Source: Pelodera strongyloides (Eukaryota; Nematoda; Chromadorea; Rhabditida; Rhabditidae). Taken from it: DNA of 64,000 nucleotides. Positions 20,976 to 29,405 of this stretch are shown in pieces (position 1 is the first letter of the stretch; each line of letters begins with the position of its first letter). The stretch lies in the NCBI GenBank assembly GCA_036852015.1, contig JAANDG010000013.1:124001-188000 (forward strand), written 5' to 3'. A program made the position numbers and the translations under genes. Under the pieces are notes generated by a model. It had not been told where the DNA came from. It saw only the letters and a program-made list of their open reading frames with translations, and ran no database searches.

Positions 20976-22028
20976 CACGCACGCACACACGCATACACAC
21001 ATTGTGATGGGTTGCAAAACCACCCACCTCTTCCCCATTCTCATCTTTGAGAATGAAAGGCTGATTCCACATCAGAATTCCATGTGTGTCGAGGTCAGTC
21101 CCCGAATTCCAATGAAACTTGTTCAACGCGGTCTCCGAATTGAACCACTCCATATTCCCTGCGTTATTGTTGTTGGCTAAAGCTAACCTTTTTCGAAAAC
21201 TAGGACCGGAACCTACGATAATTCCATATACACGCTTCTGCGCAGACTGTGCTATAGGAACATAATTTTTATTACAGTTAGAAACTAAAAGCGAATTATG
21301 CACATAATCTTTTCCACATTAACCTCATAGAAATTTCGGGTTAAAACCAGAATGACATCAAGCTAATTGTGCATGAATGGGAAACTTACCCCGACTTTCC
21401 AGATAATGAACGAAGAAGTTGAGTAGAAAACTTTTGCCTTCTCTGAACGCACCGACCACAGAGAGGATAGCAACCTGTAGGGATAAACATACTTATTTAG
21501 ATAGATAGCTTATATATTGCATCTAATTATTAGCCGCGTCACTCTGGGAGAGGCATTTTGGTAGGCATTACCCATTCTCCTCGGTAAGAAATTGAAAATG
21601 GGAGCGGCATCCCATAGTGCCAGTGGTAGCCGCACGTGACTAGGTGTTTTGGGAGACATGGCAAACGAGAAAACTTTTCCGCTTACTTTTTTGCCTGAGA
21701 CCTTCTGCAATATAGCCCAGAGTGCTTGTTCGTCCAGAACGTAAGAACCATTCACTCCGGCTTTCACAATAGAGACAGCAGATCCCTAATAAAAAAAACT
21801 GCATTTTCTCAATGCATGCATTATCCTATTTTATGGTCTAAAGCGAGTCTCTCTATAACGTCATTGTATGCATTCATGAATAGCCATGAAACAGCCATCT
21901 AACATATTAGTTGTGCATAAACAAACCTGAATCTGATGTGAGGTCCTGAGGATGGTCTGACTTTTTTGATAGGAACTGCTCTGATCGCCATAGTTATGCG
22001 CATTGATTTCACTCAGGATTTGTCCCAT
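6366..22028 (-). CDS. Atlastin/GBP-like GTPase A, soluble form with coiled-coil tail
   Basis: Dynamin-superfamily GTPase; atlastins fuse ER membranes and GBPs act in immunity, but the role here is unknown. Exons in reading order: 22028-21927, 21785-21687, 21474-21390, 21176-21028, 20817-20713, 20334-20227, 19819-19670, 18922-18852, 18601-18480, 18206-18142, 17954-17898, 7727-7659, 7482-7426, 7323-7231, 6905-6366. All phases agree, giving 623 residues. P-loop GAFREGKS (about 75-82, with the atlastin arginine-finger position kept), G3 DTQG (about 152), G4 'FLVRDW' (about 223). A helical middle domain follows ('AFDSYPKMRNEEAN'). The usual two transmembrane segments are absent. Residues 445-560 are Arg/Glu-rich coiled coil, followed by '[14 protein letters not shown]' and a GRWRD..NPYG end. 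The chosen start MGQILSE has an in-frame stop three codons upstream. Intron 11 contains the LTR retrotransposon in antisense orientation. Confidence 0.87.
7836..7839 (+). repeat. Target-site duplication, left copy (ACAT)
   Basis: ACAT immediately precedes the 5' LTR and recurs at 17754-17757 directly after the 3' LTR. A 4-bp duplication is usual for Ty3/gypsy integration. Confidence 0.85.
7840..8802 (+). repeat. 5' LTR (963 bp)
   Basis: Begins AGTAGATACCGCCCG and ends GACATCCAACT. It matches 16792-17753 almost base for base. AATAAA at 8311-8316 could serve as poly(A) signal. Near its 3' end three copies of GTGAGCCGAAAGC sit in successive hairpins. Confidence 0.96.
8680..8790 (+). promoter_or_regulatory. 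Three tandem CGAAA-loop hairpins at LTR 3' end
   Basis: GGTGAGC-CGAA-AGCTCACC forms a clean stem. Two more units with the same GTGAGCCGAAAGC core follow, about 43-50 bases apart (GGTGAGCCGAAAGCTCCCC and AGTGAGCCGAAAGCCACT). The set is duplicated in the 3' LTR. Such repeated RNA stems could be packaging or regulatory signals; that role is inference. Confidence 0.5.
8802..8818 (+). promoter_or_regulatory. Primer binding site
   Basis: TGGGGGCCGAACCGAAC directly abuts the 5' LTR, as expected for a tRNA 3'-end primer site (TGG pairing with CCA). I cannot assign the tRNA species with confidence. Confidence 0.65.
9213..9269. repeat. Poly-A/poly-T palindrome in element leader
   Basis: Twenty-four A residues are followed directly by about 32 T residues (one interrupting A at 9248). 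The tract would fold back on itself. It lies between the primer site and gag. It may be real or enlarged by assembly or sequencing slippage. Confidence 0.8.
9537..12350 (+). CDS. Gag-protease polyprotein of the gypsy element
   Basis: 937 residues from an ATG. Long capsid-like region, then an Arg/Gly/Asn-rich stretch and one CCHC zinc knuckle (C-YL-C-NKGG-H-FKDQ-C, residues about 607-620). Near the C-terminus lies a retroviral-type aspartic protease with the catalytic 'DSGA' at about 839 and the conserved 'VLIGMNAL' near 925. Protease is therefore read in the gag frame, not the pol frame. An in-frame second ATG lies shortly downstream of the chosen start. The stop codon is one base after a UUUUUUC slippery heptamer, so most ribosomes should terminate here. 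Confidence 0.95.
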   Translation: MLFISIIFTSLRMSTGNAGGTVEDQMSSVSLKDDNNVGRSGSGDVEDLNGGPKVHETPQQVGVQVATEIKRAKERFGKALDDLINLGDHVLAVCFKNEPRLRDRPAANISNKVEEMVKELRESWLMVQTQTSGYETLPWAHAVNMLLKCEQHGIFDMPSLSSHLNEYENLTSITDGIRAQLCVPTNQIHREITGLMQRNELLQDVCHLKRCSAENLLKVLQPPDVVNASTETRNVLIDDNADDIDREIQQAMGEDNDYNPLNKTVGGVYGNSTLDFQTPSAPPSHPNTWTPRRRPTESPPLEDHRMTPPQMKPRTGELFSDIEIMRASPERANDNVGQGVNREMWSNMMSVLPPIVKFSNKDTENFDEFISSIRLRFFPGCPAAFQVALLQAHLREDARNIFDGISPEIKQRGFEAVVTEFKQHFRGSVTMKKSVHQRELLSFRKKPGQTILNFCKEIEILGRKAFPQEVESEIRNNQLCSTLLNNLRDRREFSCYLDASVADNGELAANYLKVKELALRHESYDETRTTRPDSHRGNNVRHENFRQGPNNFQRRGNGSFRGKNRYDSRQPVLTGGNATQIPHAGNRGASRSTQQPDRRSDTKEPKCYLCNKGGHFKDQCPRRRNEELCHTEVKQSTVSWLPDSALQKESGDSKPFDHKHHVLELMMEESTCDETTRVSETQGAQSDSEYPRVSEARGGYSDHTRTSEVRGEGTEIVQYGSSDRREAVPWKDYCESTDEQLANGTMIVQEGCVRGETFTTPQIFPEKMAAVARCIEEPKNESKVGLPAHGVERWMQGDRESVLYELHPIVLQHEEDPFRAEQLKLRGRIAFLETDIVIDSGACISVVSSGFLRLAHDDKSIAEKMVEEEVSYTEGTPDQYGVLDASRNLLNLVARCYLPVQIADGARVRIGFHVVRRDEPTVLIGMNALKKSGIYFF
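12341..12374 (+). promoter_or_regulatory. -1 programmed ribosomal frameshift signal (gag-pol)
   Basis: Slippery heptamer T TTT TTC at 12341-12347 in the gag frame, followed by the gag stop TAA at 12348-12350. After a 6-base spacer comes a perfect 6-bp stem GCCCGG (12354-12359) / CCGGGC (12369-12374) with a 9-base loop. A -1 slip leads directly into the open pol frame. The pol frame has no early ATG (its first Met is about 95 codons past 12476), so frameshifting is the expected route. Confidence 0.85.
12350..16462 (+). CDS. Pol polyprotein (RT, RNase H, integrase, C-terminal SGNH-like region)
   Basis: Numbering from codon 12476. Reverse transcriptase with 'MPYGLANAPASFQRMM' and catalytic YIDD at 289-292. 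RNase H with D444 (TDAS), E486, D511 and D554. Integrase zinc finger H666/H673/C703/C706 and catalytic D734, D794, E830 (35-residue D-E spacing). A GPY motif lies near 973. After a low-similarity region, residues about 1218-1300 resemble an SGNH/GDSL fold: 'VILVGDALASGI', 'GCGIS', 'LLILLIPYGD'. The nucleophile position reads GDA instead of GDS. The tail after about 1297 looks out of frame. The frame is open from the gag overlap; entry is by -1 frameshift. Confidence 0.93.
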   Translation, partial: NCPDEGAGLEVQQSTTIPPGTSKIIPVKGPKSNTVYFLEQQDLVETPTLLRTDSDGIAQWRVDNFNVDTYDAVHIEQGLILSVSDEFETVEWNEVSELIPESRISEKCEELLDLKVPPEVPGKSRIKLILQELYSNGMRNAKEVDLLIRRFSDVFALNDTELGRAKGFAHRIETGSAKPIRQRPRPVPLPMQEQVKELLQRMKEQGIVRNSKSPWASPCVLVRKKDGSIRLCVDFRKVNEVVRHDAHPLPHMDITIQSLHGFKFFSTFDLVSGFWQMPMDPASQHKTAFTIMNELLEFSVMPYGLANAPASFQRMMQLVLQDILGQKIFVYIDDLVVASSTWEDHVEQLELVFERLRKYGLRLKASKCHIGLKEVRFLGHVIGEEGVRVDEEKIDKIKLCPKPASISELRTFLGMCSYYRKFVNGFSKIANPLYTLTSSTAKWEWGDAQERAFNILKNSLCTTPILAQPDVQAARNGSRPFCVYTDASKQGIGGVLCQEDLTGQMHPIYFMSKKLNPAQSRYHPTDLEAYAIKEALGKFRPYTYGTQILVRTDHQALVALLKRSNLSERTLRWALELQDENIVIEYVKGKANGVADALSRGPIALGKADEASPDERLDRIINELNELTMNDVVDDWQKALEGDAGYQELKQKVKEDRLNEECSLEKDTKLQVKDFVFNEGKLYYIDIDGYLKRWTPQRCRLDVWKTAHESEIGGHSSADVSLKKVSQELYWPEMKKDFQMWYRQCVKCLVGNVKTHFVPPLNPRITSSAFDTVAVDLIDFGTPTERGNRYLLTMIDYFTKFAYAEPLATKQATVVAAAIVNHLLRECRVPQELMSDQGTEFMNSVLDTACEHLKINRSYTKGYSKRENGLVERFNRTIEQILKKIVAVPTEWDNMVPYALFAYNTSHHSATGDSPAFLNYGRDPKMPFNGMSRSYVSINLIDVQDYRTELLAGLQIAHETTAENLKRTADQMKKEFDGRRSKQGKPFCVGDRVVLFEPADKAKSENPKVCIPFSGPYRITELSKTSATLKDLRDDTRLCVTVQLEQLRLVPAGMKEFSLRVTTGRKGKVMKVATKKPAQILPVRRSERLKNKVQSLVFRSAKPILGMDEPFDHPVRYEDVARFEGKLDTLPETLSVEATTLRELSGLCEARRASAQLNELLIAMQQPSSAESLHMAVKIRSSVGDKKSVNLLMYILGGKCVPNATEDDEKLFQQVREIASNVRPKACPPRDDWNAGESRKDSERMARLQKAEHERRILNDARVILVGDALASGIATHYFHGVRTFVENSRGCGISRCVKNLRQKLSSQSRVELLILLIPYGDTVFGNADSYHSEVDNIEDCTKTCLRTLCLSWHLDCRKRTGPRKRNRLT
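16354..16812 (+). CDS. Probable continuation of pol SGNH-like region, in the next frame
   Basis: This frame is open from 16354 and reads 'DLPKNTLFIVAPGLPETD', a strand-and-loop pattern typical of the later half of SGNH hydrolases, then a Pro/Lys/His-rich tail ending inside the first bases of the 3' LTR. There is no ATG at its start. It overlaps the end of pol by about 80 bases in another frame, so it is probably the same protein separated by a single-base deletion near 16370, or by a second frameshift event. It is not likely to be an independent gene. Confidence 0.55.
16780..16791 (+). promoter_or_regulatory. Polypurine tract
   Basis: AAGAAGGAGGGA directly precedes the 3' LTR, the expected place for the plus-strand primer. 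Confidence 0.8.
16792..17753 (+). repeat. 3' LTR (962 bp)
   Basis: Same as the 5' LTR except for one substitution (GTAGACAC for GTAGTCAC near 16857) and one A fewer in an A run near 17270. It ends ACT and is followed by the ACAT duplication. Confidence 0.96.
18256..18386. mobile_element. MITE M1, shortened copy in gene A intron 9
   Basis: Ends 'AACGACCGGTTTTTGAAACG' and 'GTTATGCTGCTTTAAA'. The centre is shortened compared with other copies. Confidence 0.6.
19055..19630 (+). mobile_element. Composite element (telomere-like head + MITE M3) in gene A intron 7
   Basis: Begins TATCCTAACCCTAACCCTAC, continues for about 130 bp containing 'TGTATTGAACCGCCCTTGAA', then an inverted-repeat element (about 19198-19629) with AAAGGATCGCAG ends and long arms (GTAGAAAAGTAGTTCTACTT / AAGTAGAACTACTTTTCTAC). 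The same composite, in the same internal order, is at 29406-29983 in pseudogene B. Confidence 0.8.
20891..20999. repeat. (CA)n microsatellite
   Basis: Imperfect CA/AC tract with a run of C, in the intron between exons 4 and 5 of gene A. Confidence 0.95.
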
Positions 22029-22507
22029 TTTCCATTAGAATGACAACCAAAATGGGTTCCATCAGAAAGTGACTCACAATTAGAGGTGTGTGCTGCACAT
22101 GTGATAAATAAACAAGTTTCTGACCGCAGTTTTGACCATGCAATGATAGAGTATTTATGTTACACTTTCGCGCGAATTCGCCGCGAAAGTACCATCCAAG
22201 TTGACTTTACCATTTTCGCGCAGTTTTACACTAGGTGTATGCAAAACACGCCGCAGGTGTATGTAAATTTCTTACTGTATGTAAAATTCGAGTAGTTTCC
22301 CACTATAGAAACTGCAATAACATGGATGATACTTTCGCATGCGAAAGTGCGCGAAAACTTAACATAAATACTCTATGACGCAAAATGTAAAGCAGAAAGA
22401 AGAAGAGAAATACCAAGTAAATATAAATAAAATGAAAACTATTTGGAATTTGAAATATTTTTTTAGAAGGTGCGATTATTATTACTTGAGGACGTCACGG
22501 TGTCTTA

Positions 22508-22969
22508 AAGGGATAGGTTCACCCCGAATTGCACCTTTTTTTATAATTTATGTTGATAGTATGACCTATGACGGTCAAAATGCGAAAATTGCAGTATATT
22601 TCCTTTGCTCCCCGTAGTAGGAGAGCTTGCTCAAAAAAAGCTAAACTACCTCGAATCTATAAAACAATTGGAGTACCGCAGCCATGGTAAGTGGGAAATA
22701 GCGCAGACGGCTGGAGACGCTAGAAAATACAGGGCCCTTTTATCATCCTCTGTCTATCACAACATATCTGCCCTGCGCTATTTCCCACTTACCATGGCTG
22801 CGGTACTCCAATTGTTTTATAAATTCGAGGTAGCTTAGCTTTTTGAGCAGACTCTCCTACTTCGGGGAGCAAAGGAAATTTACTGCAATTTTCGCATTTT
22901 GACCGTCATAGGTCATACTATCAACATAAATTATAAAAAAAGGTGCAATTCGAGGTGAACCTATCCCTT
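22508..22969. mobile_element. MITE family M2, intact copy
   Basis: 462 bp flanked by TA on both sides, with termini AAGGGATAGGTTCACC / GGTGAACCTATCCCTT and inverted arms of about 200 bp. A TA target duplication points to a Tc1/mariner-type transposase acting in trans. No coding capacity. Confidence 0.9.
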
Positions 22970-23348
22970 TAAATGCGTTTCCATCTATCTCGCCTCATCG
23001 TTATGGTCTCGCTAAGTAAACATATGAACGGTAATTAAAGCTTCTAAACAATCTTCCATACATGCAACACAAACAACAAACAAGTTTACGATCTTCTCTT
23101 TCGACATAGGCGTTGGGGTTTTTGGGGGGAGTTTGGGGTTTTTTTTTGTTTGGGTTGACGATTTGTACGAGTTTGCTCTTTTAAAAATATGTTCTGGCGA
23201 CAAGGATAGTTTTCTTCGCGAAATTGTACACATAGATTTGGGTTTGAATTCGGGGTACTGAATGAATACTCTTTGCATATCTTACACTCGGTAATATTTG
23301 TTTAGCAACATATGCACCATATGATTATGATTCACGATCACCATCTAA

Positions 23349-23477
23349 GGCCATATTCACCACTCAATTCCCCATGGGGAACTCCCCGTGTTTTTCTCTG
23401 CGTGTTTCACATTAAAATACTATTTTCTGTCCCCACGGAATATCTCCCCCGAGAGAATCGGAGTGGTGAATATGGCC
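23349..23477. mobile_element. Short MITE with GGCCATATTCACC ends
   Basis: About 129 bp with termini GGCCATATTCACCACTC and GAGTGGTGAATATGGCC. A second copy is at 49895-50017. The centre shares CCCCATGGGGAA and TACTATTTTCTGTCCCC-like sequence. Confidence 0.8.
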
Positions 23478-24207
23478 TCTGATGTAACACACTGACTGAT
23501 GCTTTGACAATCTAGGCCATAATTAGGACAAATCACCTCAAGTTGGGTAATTAAACCCTTACAACGCTCTAGTTTGAACGGAGAGTTTCGCAATAGACTC
23601 TGTCCGCAGAAAAGTTTTTGCTGAATTATCAGATGCTTGCGACATATTAGCAAATATATTGATAAGGAGGTCTGAAAGAGTACTAACATTATTCGCCTTT
23701 TCATATGGGTCTGTAAATTAAAATCATATTTCATAATAAAAACAAAGCAGTGTTCCCTGCAAATTGAAAAATTGTAGGGTAGGGTGTTGGAGGGTCGGGG
23801 TTTTGGTTTTTTCCAAGTCGGACATCTACTACTCTACCTGAACATTACAGCTTTTGATGAGGAACTCCACGTTTCTTAATGTTAGAATTTCTCGATTTTG
23901 GGTCAGTCGGTGGCGGCTTTTATAGAGGATTTATAAGCACGTACTTCCCCGTGGAAAATGTCCGTTTATAAGTACCTTCACTTTTTATAGAGGAAATAGA
24001 GGTACCGTATGCTCTGTTTCTTCGTTTCAGACAGATGAGATAAGTATTATACATGGATAGTGTTGTCTCCTCAAATTTCTGTTTTCACGGATTTCTGTCT
24101 TTTTTTCAACTAATTGGTCACATAAAATTTATTTATTACATCGTTCCAAATTTTATTATCTTGTACCTGACTGAGTGCACTACGTCTGTTGCATGTTGCA
24201 TGCATAA

Positions 24208-24262
24208 GGAGTTTTGGTGTTGGGTCTGCTACAGGGTGTAGCAGACCCAACACCAAAACTCC
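24208..24262. repeat. Perfect 26-bp hairpin
   Basis: GGAGTTTTGGTGTTGGGTCT... (24208-24233) pairs perfectly with 24237-24262 around a GGG loop. Too tight a loop for a standard pre-miRNA; could be a small foldback element or a recent inverted duplication. Confidence 0.8.
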
Positions 24263-27200
24263 CGTATGTTTAGTTTAGTGTACCATGTAGAGCGTATTCT
24301 GATGAGTCCGAGATGTACAGTACATTCTGCACCTCTTCCGCTACCTTTTGGGCTTTGTTTCCCCCTCATCAAAACGGCAAAAAAGGCGATGAAAAAAAGT
24401 GTTCCGCGCGTATCAAATTCTTTTACGGGAAACACCTTCAGGCTGTTGCGGCGCGCAACTCTGGAGTTTCGTTGTATTGCAAAATGTGTTTTTTTCGTTT
24501 GCAGTTCAGGATAGAAAGTTGATAAATAGATTACCTTCACACGTACGTAGATGCTGCACGAAAATTATATTCAACAAACAAGTGTAGTATCAATTATCAA
24601 CCCTTATCACCATTATCAAAGCACATAAGAAATTGACAACTGATATGACTGTTGGATGTTTTCATGAAAACATCTTACGAAAGTTTTGTTTACTTTGCTC
24701 CCTAAGCAATCGCCATATAAACAATATGATTTATAGTTGGCACCGTAGGACTGGTATAAAAGCTTCATCATGAAATCGCAAGGGCGCAGATGTTGGGTCG
24801 TAGCAAATACACGCTTGTTTTAATGTAAAAAGTTAACTTTAGCCTCTTATGCTTTATATCACACCTTCCCTCCTTACCTTCTTTCTTCTTATCTGTTTGT
24901 TTCTCTCGTTCAGTATTTTCCATCATGAATGTCTTTGTCCCTATCTCTCTTTTATCTTCTCGCTCATTCACTGACGTAACTCGGGTGGTGTGCGGTGAAA
25001 AAACGCCTAAAATTTTTGCCACGGCTGTAGAAAATGTGAAAATTGTGCGGAATCATATAAAAGTATGCGCGGCTGCTTCGTTCTGTGTTTGTTAGGTTTC
25101 CGCGAAAAGGTGCTCGCCGCAATCGCGAAACCCCCCCCCTTCGAGAAGCTGACCAAGACTGGTCTAGGAGCTCGGCGGGATGTAGGCGCAACTTATTTTT
25201 TTTTGCAGCACATAATCAGAGTTACGTGTTGTTATTCCTCTCATTCTTTTCCGATGCGCCCATCGCAAAAGTATACCGTAAAACAGGAGATATCAAAGCT
25301 GTCTATGCAAATTTATCGTGAAATTAAAATGCGCTCAAAATTTGCATAGACAGCTTTGATATCTGCAGTTTAATGGTATAATTATACGATGGGCTTATCG
25401 AGAAAAGTTCCCAAGGGTGAAATTTGGTGAAACTTGGTTTGTATATATTGTAATAAAAATACCTTATGTTTATTATGAAAGTATCGTAAATATATGCTAA
25501 ATTTGATGGGCATGTCTCTTTAAGTATACTATCTCATAATTATAAGTGGACATAGCCTTTGCCACTGGGGAGAACTAGAGGGCCTCTTCCTGAAACACGT
25601 CCTAGACTGTTTTGCTTCTAAAGTAAGCTACCAGACTGCGCTATATCTCGAAGCTGTAATTGGCTGTCTAACTCCTTTAGTAAGGAACTCGACTATCGGT
25701 TTCAGCCGGCGTCTCCATTCCGGATGCGGTGAATTCTAGCAAGAAGTAGTACATAGAAAGGCTCAGTTAAACAAACTACTCACCATAATTCCGCCTCCAA
25801 TTGCGTACTCCTTCAAAACCAATGTGGTTGAGGTGACAAGAATGTAGGAACAGCAGAGTAAATTGTAGGCATGAGGGGGGGGGGGGGGGTGGAATGTAGA
25901 AATATAGGCTAGGTCCTGTACGAGTGGTCCGTACACAAAGAGTATAGGGACACCATAACAAGGGGTGGGAAAGGTATTATACCGTTAGCCGTTAGGTATG
26001 CTTCGGGGTACAGTCTCTGGTCTCTGGACTACCGTTGGCATGGCTGCATCCCTCGTCTCAGGAAATAGCGGACTGATTTTACTCAGAGAAGAGGGTTCAG
26101 TGGGCGTGGCCTAGATCTTGACTACTCAGAGATACGAAATTTTACGAAATCTACCTAGGAGGGTCCTAAGGATGAAAATCACGTGAATAGCAAAATCACG
26201 TGGAGTTCTGGATGGGTCGATCTATCAATCACCGCAACAGAAGTTGTTTTCACGAAAACGTCTCATTTTGTTACATTGGTGTTAGTAGTGTAGAGTATAG
26301 ACGTACGATTTACTGTTTTCATCACTTTTGATATATATCCGTTTATAAAAAAGAGGGAGTAGCACATCTCTTCATTGTTAGGAGTTAGGGGGTTTGTTTT
26401 GTTTAGCTTGATTGGGAGTGCTTAACTATTTGGTCGTCGATTTACCATATGTGACCGCTCACTTTTAGAAAACATCATCCGAAAGGCAATAACGCACTCG
26501 TAGACGGGAATGACGAATTGTGAAATCCATCCCTGTGAATGCGAAACACCTCTTCCGATGGTAAAAATGACTTTTTATATAGTTACGTGTCACGCTAACT
26601 TCGTTACGTGGACACTGTTATCATCCATTGCAATATTACAGTAAAGTGTAGTCGTGAACACGCGGACAACGAATAGGTCATGGATGTGACCATCCAGGTA
26701 CAGAATTAGCTTATTTGGGTCAAGATTCCAAGATGATATATGTCCCGTATTATCGATTTTCTAACTATGTTATACTAATTACATCATTTGTAATAGGCAG
26801 CTGCGGTTCCGATCGTGAAATCCGATGATAATGGATCTAGCGTTCTGGACGAACACGCGCTCCGGGAGATGCTGAAGAACGTCGCAGACAAAAAAGTAAG
26901 TGAACTTATTTCCCCTGGTTCGTTGAAACCCAGAACTGCTATGACATGAGGTGTAAGTACAGCGTGCGGATACTATAAGCGATACAGACCTAGAGACTAG
27001 AGTGTCCAACACAATGTAATTTTGTTTACAGGTTGCTATTATTTCCGTTGCCGGTGCGTTCAGAGAAGGCAAAAGCTTTCTACTTAATTTCTTCGTTCAT
27101 TATCTGGAAACGATCGGTAATTTTTCAAATGGAATAAAATTTTCCGGATTTTGAGGTACTGAGGTAAGGTAAGGTTCTTTTTTAGTTTGTGGTATGTGCT

Positions 27201-27530
27201 AACAATATCGTATGCAGGTAAAATCCTAAATTTTAGCTTCCTAGGTTTATTGCCTAACTTAGATGAGCATGACAATTGAAATGCATTCCTGAGCAAAAAT
27301 TCAGAAAACAATAATAACAACAAGGAGGATGTGGATTGGTTCGATTCGGAAACACTTTTGAACAAGTTTCATTGGAATTCCTGAACTGAGCTCGACACCC
27401 ATGGGATAGTAATGTGGAGCCATCCGTTCATTGTGAAAGGTAAGAATGGAGAAGAGGTGGTTTTCTATACCATAATAATATATGGAGGAAACAAATTTGA
27501 CCACATGTATGTTAAATTTTTGCCAGGTGT

Positions 27531-28112
27531 AAGAAGGGCAACTGTTTTCGTTGGCCTACGGTATTTTATGAAGGAAAGTCACGCTCACCGCGGTGAATGT
27601 TTTTGAAAATTAGTTTGTAGATATTCTACCACTCATTTCTTTGACAAATTATAAAGAAATAATTATTGGTATATTTTAGGGCATTTGGTTTAAGTATACA
27701 AACTCTTCATGGGCTTTTGAATCTCAAATACTTTAAGCGAAATACGGGCCTGTTTTTGAAACGCACAGAGTACACCAGCCCCCTTATGCAGCATATGCAA
27801 ATGAACATAAATTAGAATAAAAACATCGGTCTAAATTCGAGCAAATTAGCATAAATACTAAGAAATCAGTTGTCCGCGATGCGCTTCAAAAACCAACGGG
27901 TACGCCTAAAATATGTGAGATTCAAAAGCCCATGAAGAGTTTGTATACTTTTACCAAATGCCCCAAAATTAACCAATAATTATTTCTTTATAATTTGTCA
28001 ATGAAATGAGTAGTAGAATATCACAAACTAATTTTAAAAAAAAATCACCACGGTGAGCATGACAATCCTTCATAAAACACCGTAGGCAAACAAAAACAGT
28101 TGCACCCTTCTT
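27531..28112. mobile_element. Foldback element with an M1 MITE in its centre
   Basis: Outer ends AGAAGGGCAACTGTTTTCG and AAACAGTTGCACCCTTCTT are inverted. Arms of about 200 bp match ('TTTGTATACTT', 'CATGAAGAGTTTGTATAC'). An M1 copy (about 27731-27912) fills the middle. Lies in the intron between exons 4 and 5 of pseudogene B. Confidence 0.75.
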
Positions 28113-29405
28113 TTCTTACTTATCTAGATACCTCTATCCTTCAACAACGAGTCGTCCATATTTAGTGCGTATTGTTTAGTCGTATCAAGTGCGTAAGTCG
28201 ATGCATATTTAGTGCAGTTGCAGCTGCGTTGCGTGCGCATGCCTGAAATACACTACCAAGGTTCTTCTTTGTGCATATTCAGATTGTCGTCCTTCTCATG
28301 GACACACAAGGCGCATTCGACCACAGTTCGAGTTTCAGAAAATGCACAACCGTCTTCGCCTTGTCCACAATACTCTCTTCCGTGCAGGTATGGCTTATCG
28401 TGAACGAAAATAACCTTATTGACAGTTAGCCTTCGTATGCAGTCCTATATTGGTCATGCTGATAAAAATAATTACATTCGTTTTCTGTTGTCAGCGGTGG
28501 TTTGCACCCGAGACCGTTGCAGCGCACTTGACCATTATTGATTTTTTTTTATCGGTGACACACGGGCCCAAATATAGTAGTACGATAAAAAAAAACGTTT
28601 TTCGTACATATTATATTGGAAGATATTAGTCAAACTCTCTGATGATCATATTTTTTTACGTTTATTAATGTACCGTAGCTTGTACACTGTGCAGTGTAAG
28701 GTACCTTTCAAGAACTTGTCTTTTATTTCAGATTTTCAATCTTTCGAGAAACATTCAAGAGGTTGATCTAAATAATTTGGAGCTCTTCACAGAGTTTGCT
28801 AAGCTAGCAAGACAAACTGGAGACGCAGCTCCCTTCCAGGTACGCCCAAGTCGTAGCTGAACTTGCCTAAATTTGTATGATGTCCGCTGTCGATGAGATA
28901 CTACTTCTACTTACCGTGAACCCAAGTATAAATGGACATTTTAATTCAGAGGTTTACTACATCATCTAACGGTTTAGAATTGAACATTCAGGAATAACAT
29001 TTCAATCCACTAGCATTACGTGAGAAGAAATTAAGTATTTCTTTAGACATTGTTGTTCCTTGTACGCGATTGGCCCAATTCGAATCAATACGAATATGGG
29101 TTCAATGGAGGTCAAAGGTTCCTCGATGATGTACTGGGCGTACAGCAAACCCTGCCAATCCGTCACTACCCGGATGGTTCGAAGAGCAACTGCCGAGTAG
29201 GTTTTTTTCGCCCCTTGAGAAGTATAGGAGAGTGAAGCAAGCCAAAGTTCAATTTTATCCTCCTTTATCAATTTATCCAGGGAGTGCAGTGAATCGAACA
29301 AAATATGTGACAAAATTCGTCTTTTGTGACAAAATACGTCTTTTTTCAGCGCACAGCCTCCATTCCCGCAGAAAATTTAGAAGTTCGAAGCCGTCTTTGG
29401 ACAAG

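Larger units (their letters stand above)
22029..26679. other. Divergent intergenic region between GTPase genes A and B
   Basis: About 4.6 kb between two head-to-head starts; promoters of both should lie here, but I see no firm motif. It contains an intact M2 MITE (22508-22969), a short GGCCATATTCACC MITE (23349-23477), a perfect 26-bp hairpin (24208-24262), a member of the 'CTGACGAAACTCGGGT' repeat family (about 24970-25190), a palindromic element around GATATCAAAGCTGTCTATGC (25258-25395), and a poly-G run near 25876. Confidence 0.6.

Noticed and set aside
20857..21303. Long minus-strand frame with Cys/Val repeats
   Set aside because: Only the part 21028-21176 is a real exon of GTPase A; the rest is translation of the CA microsatellite and intron.
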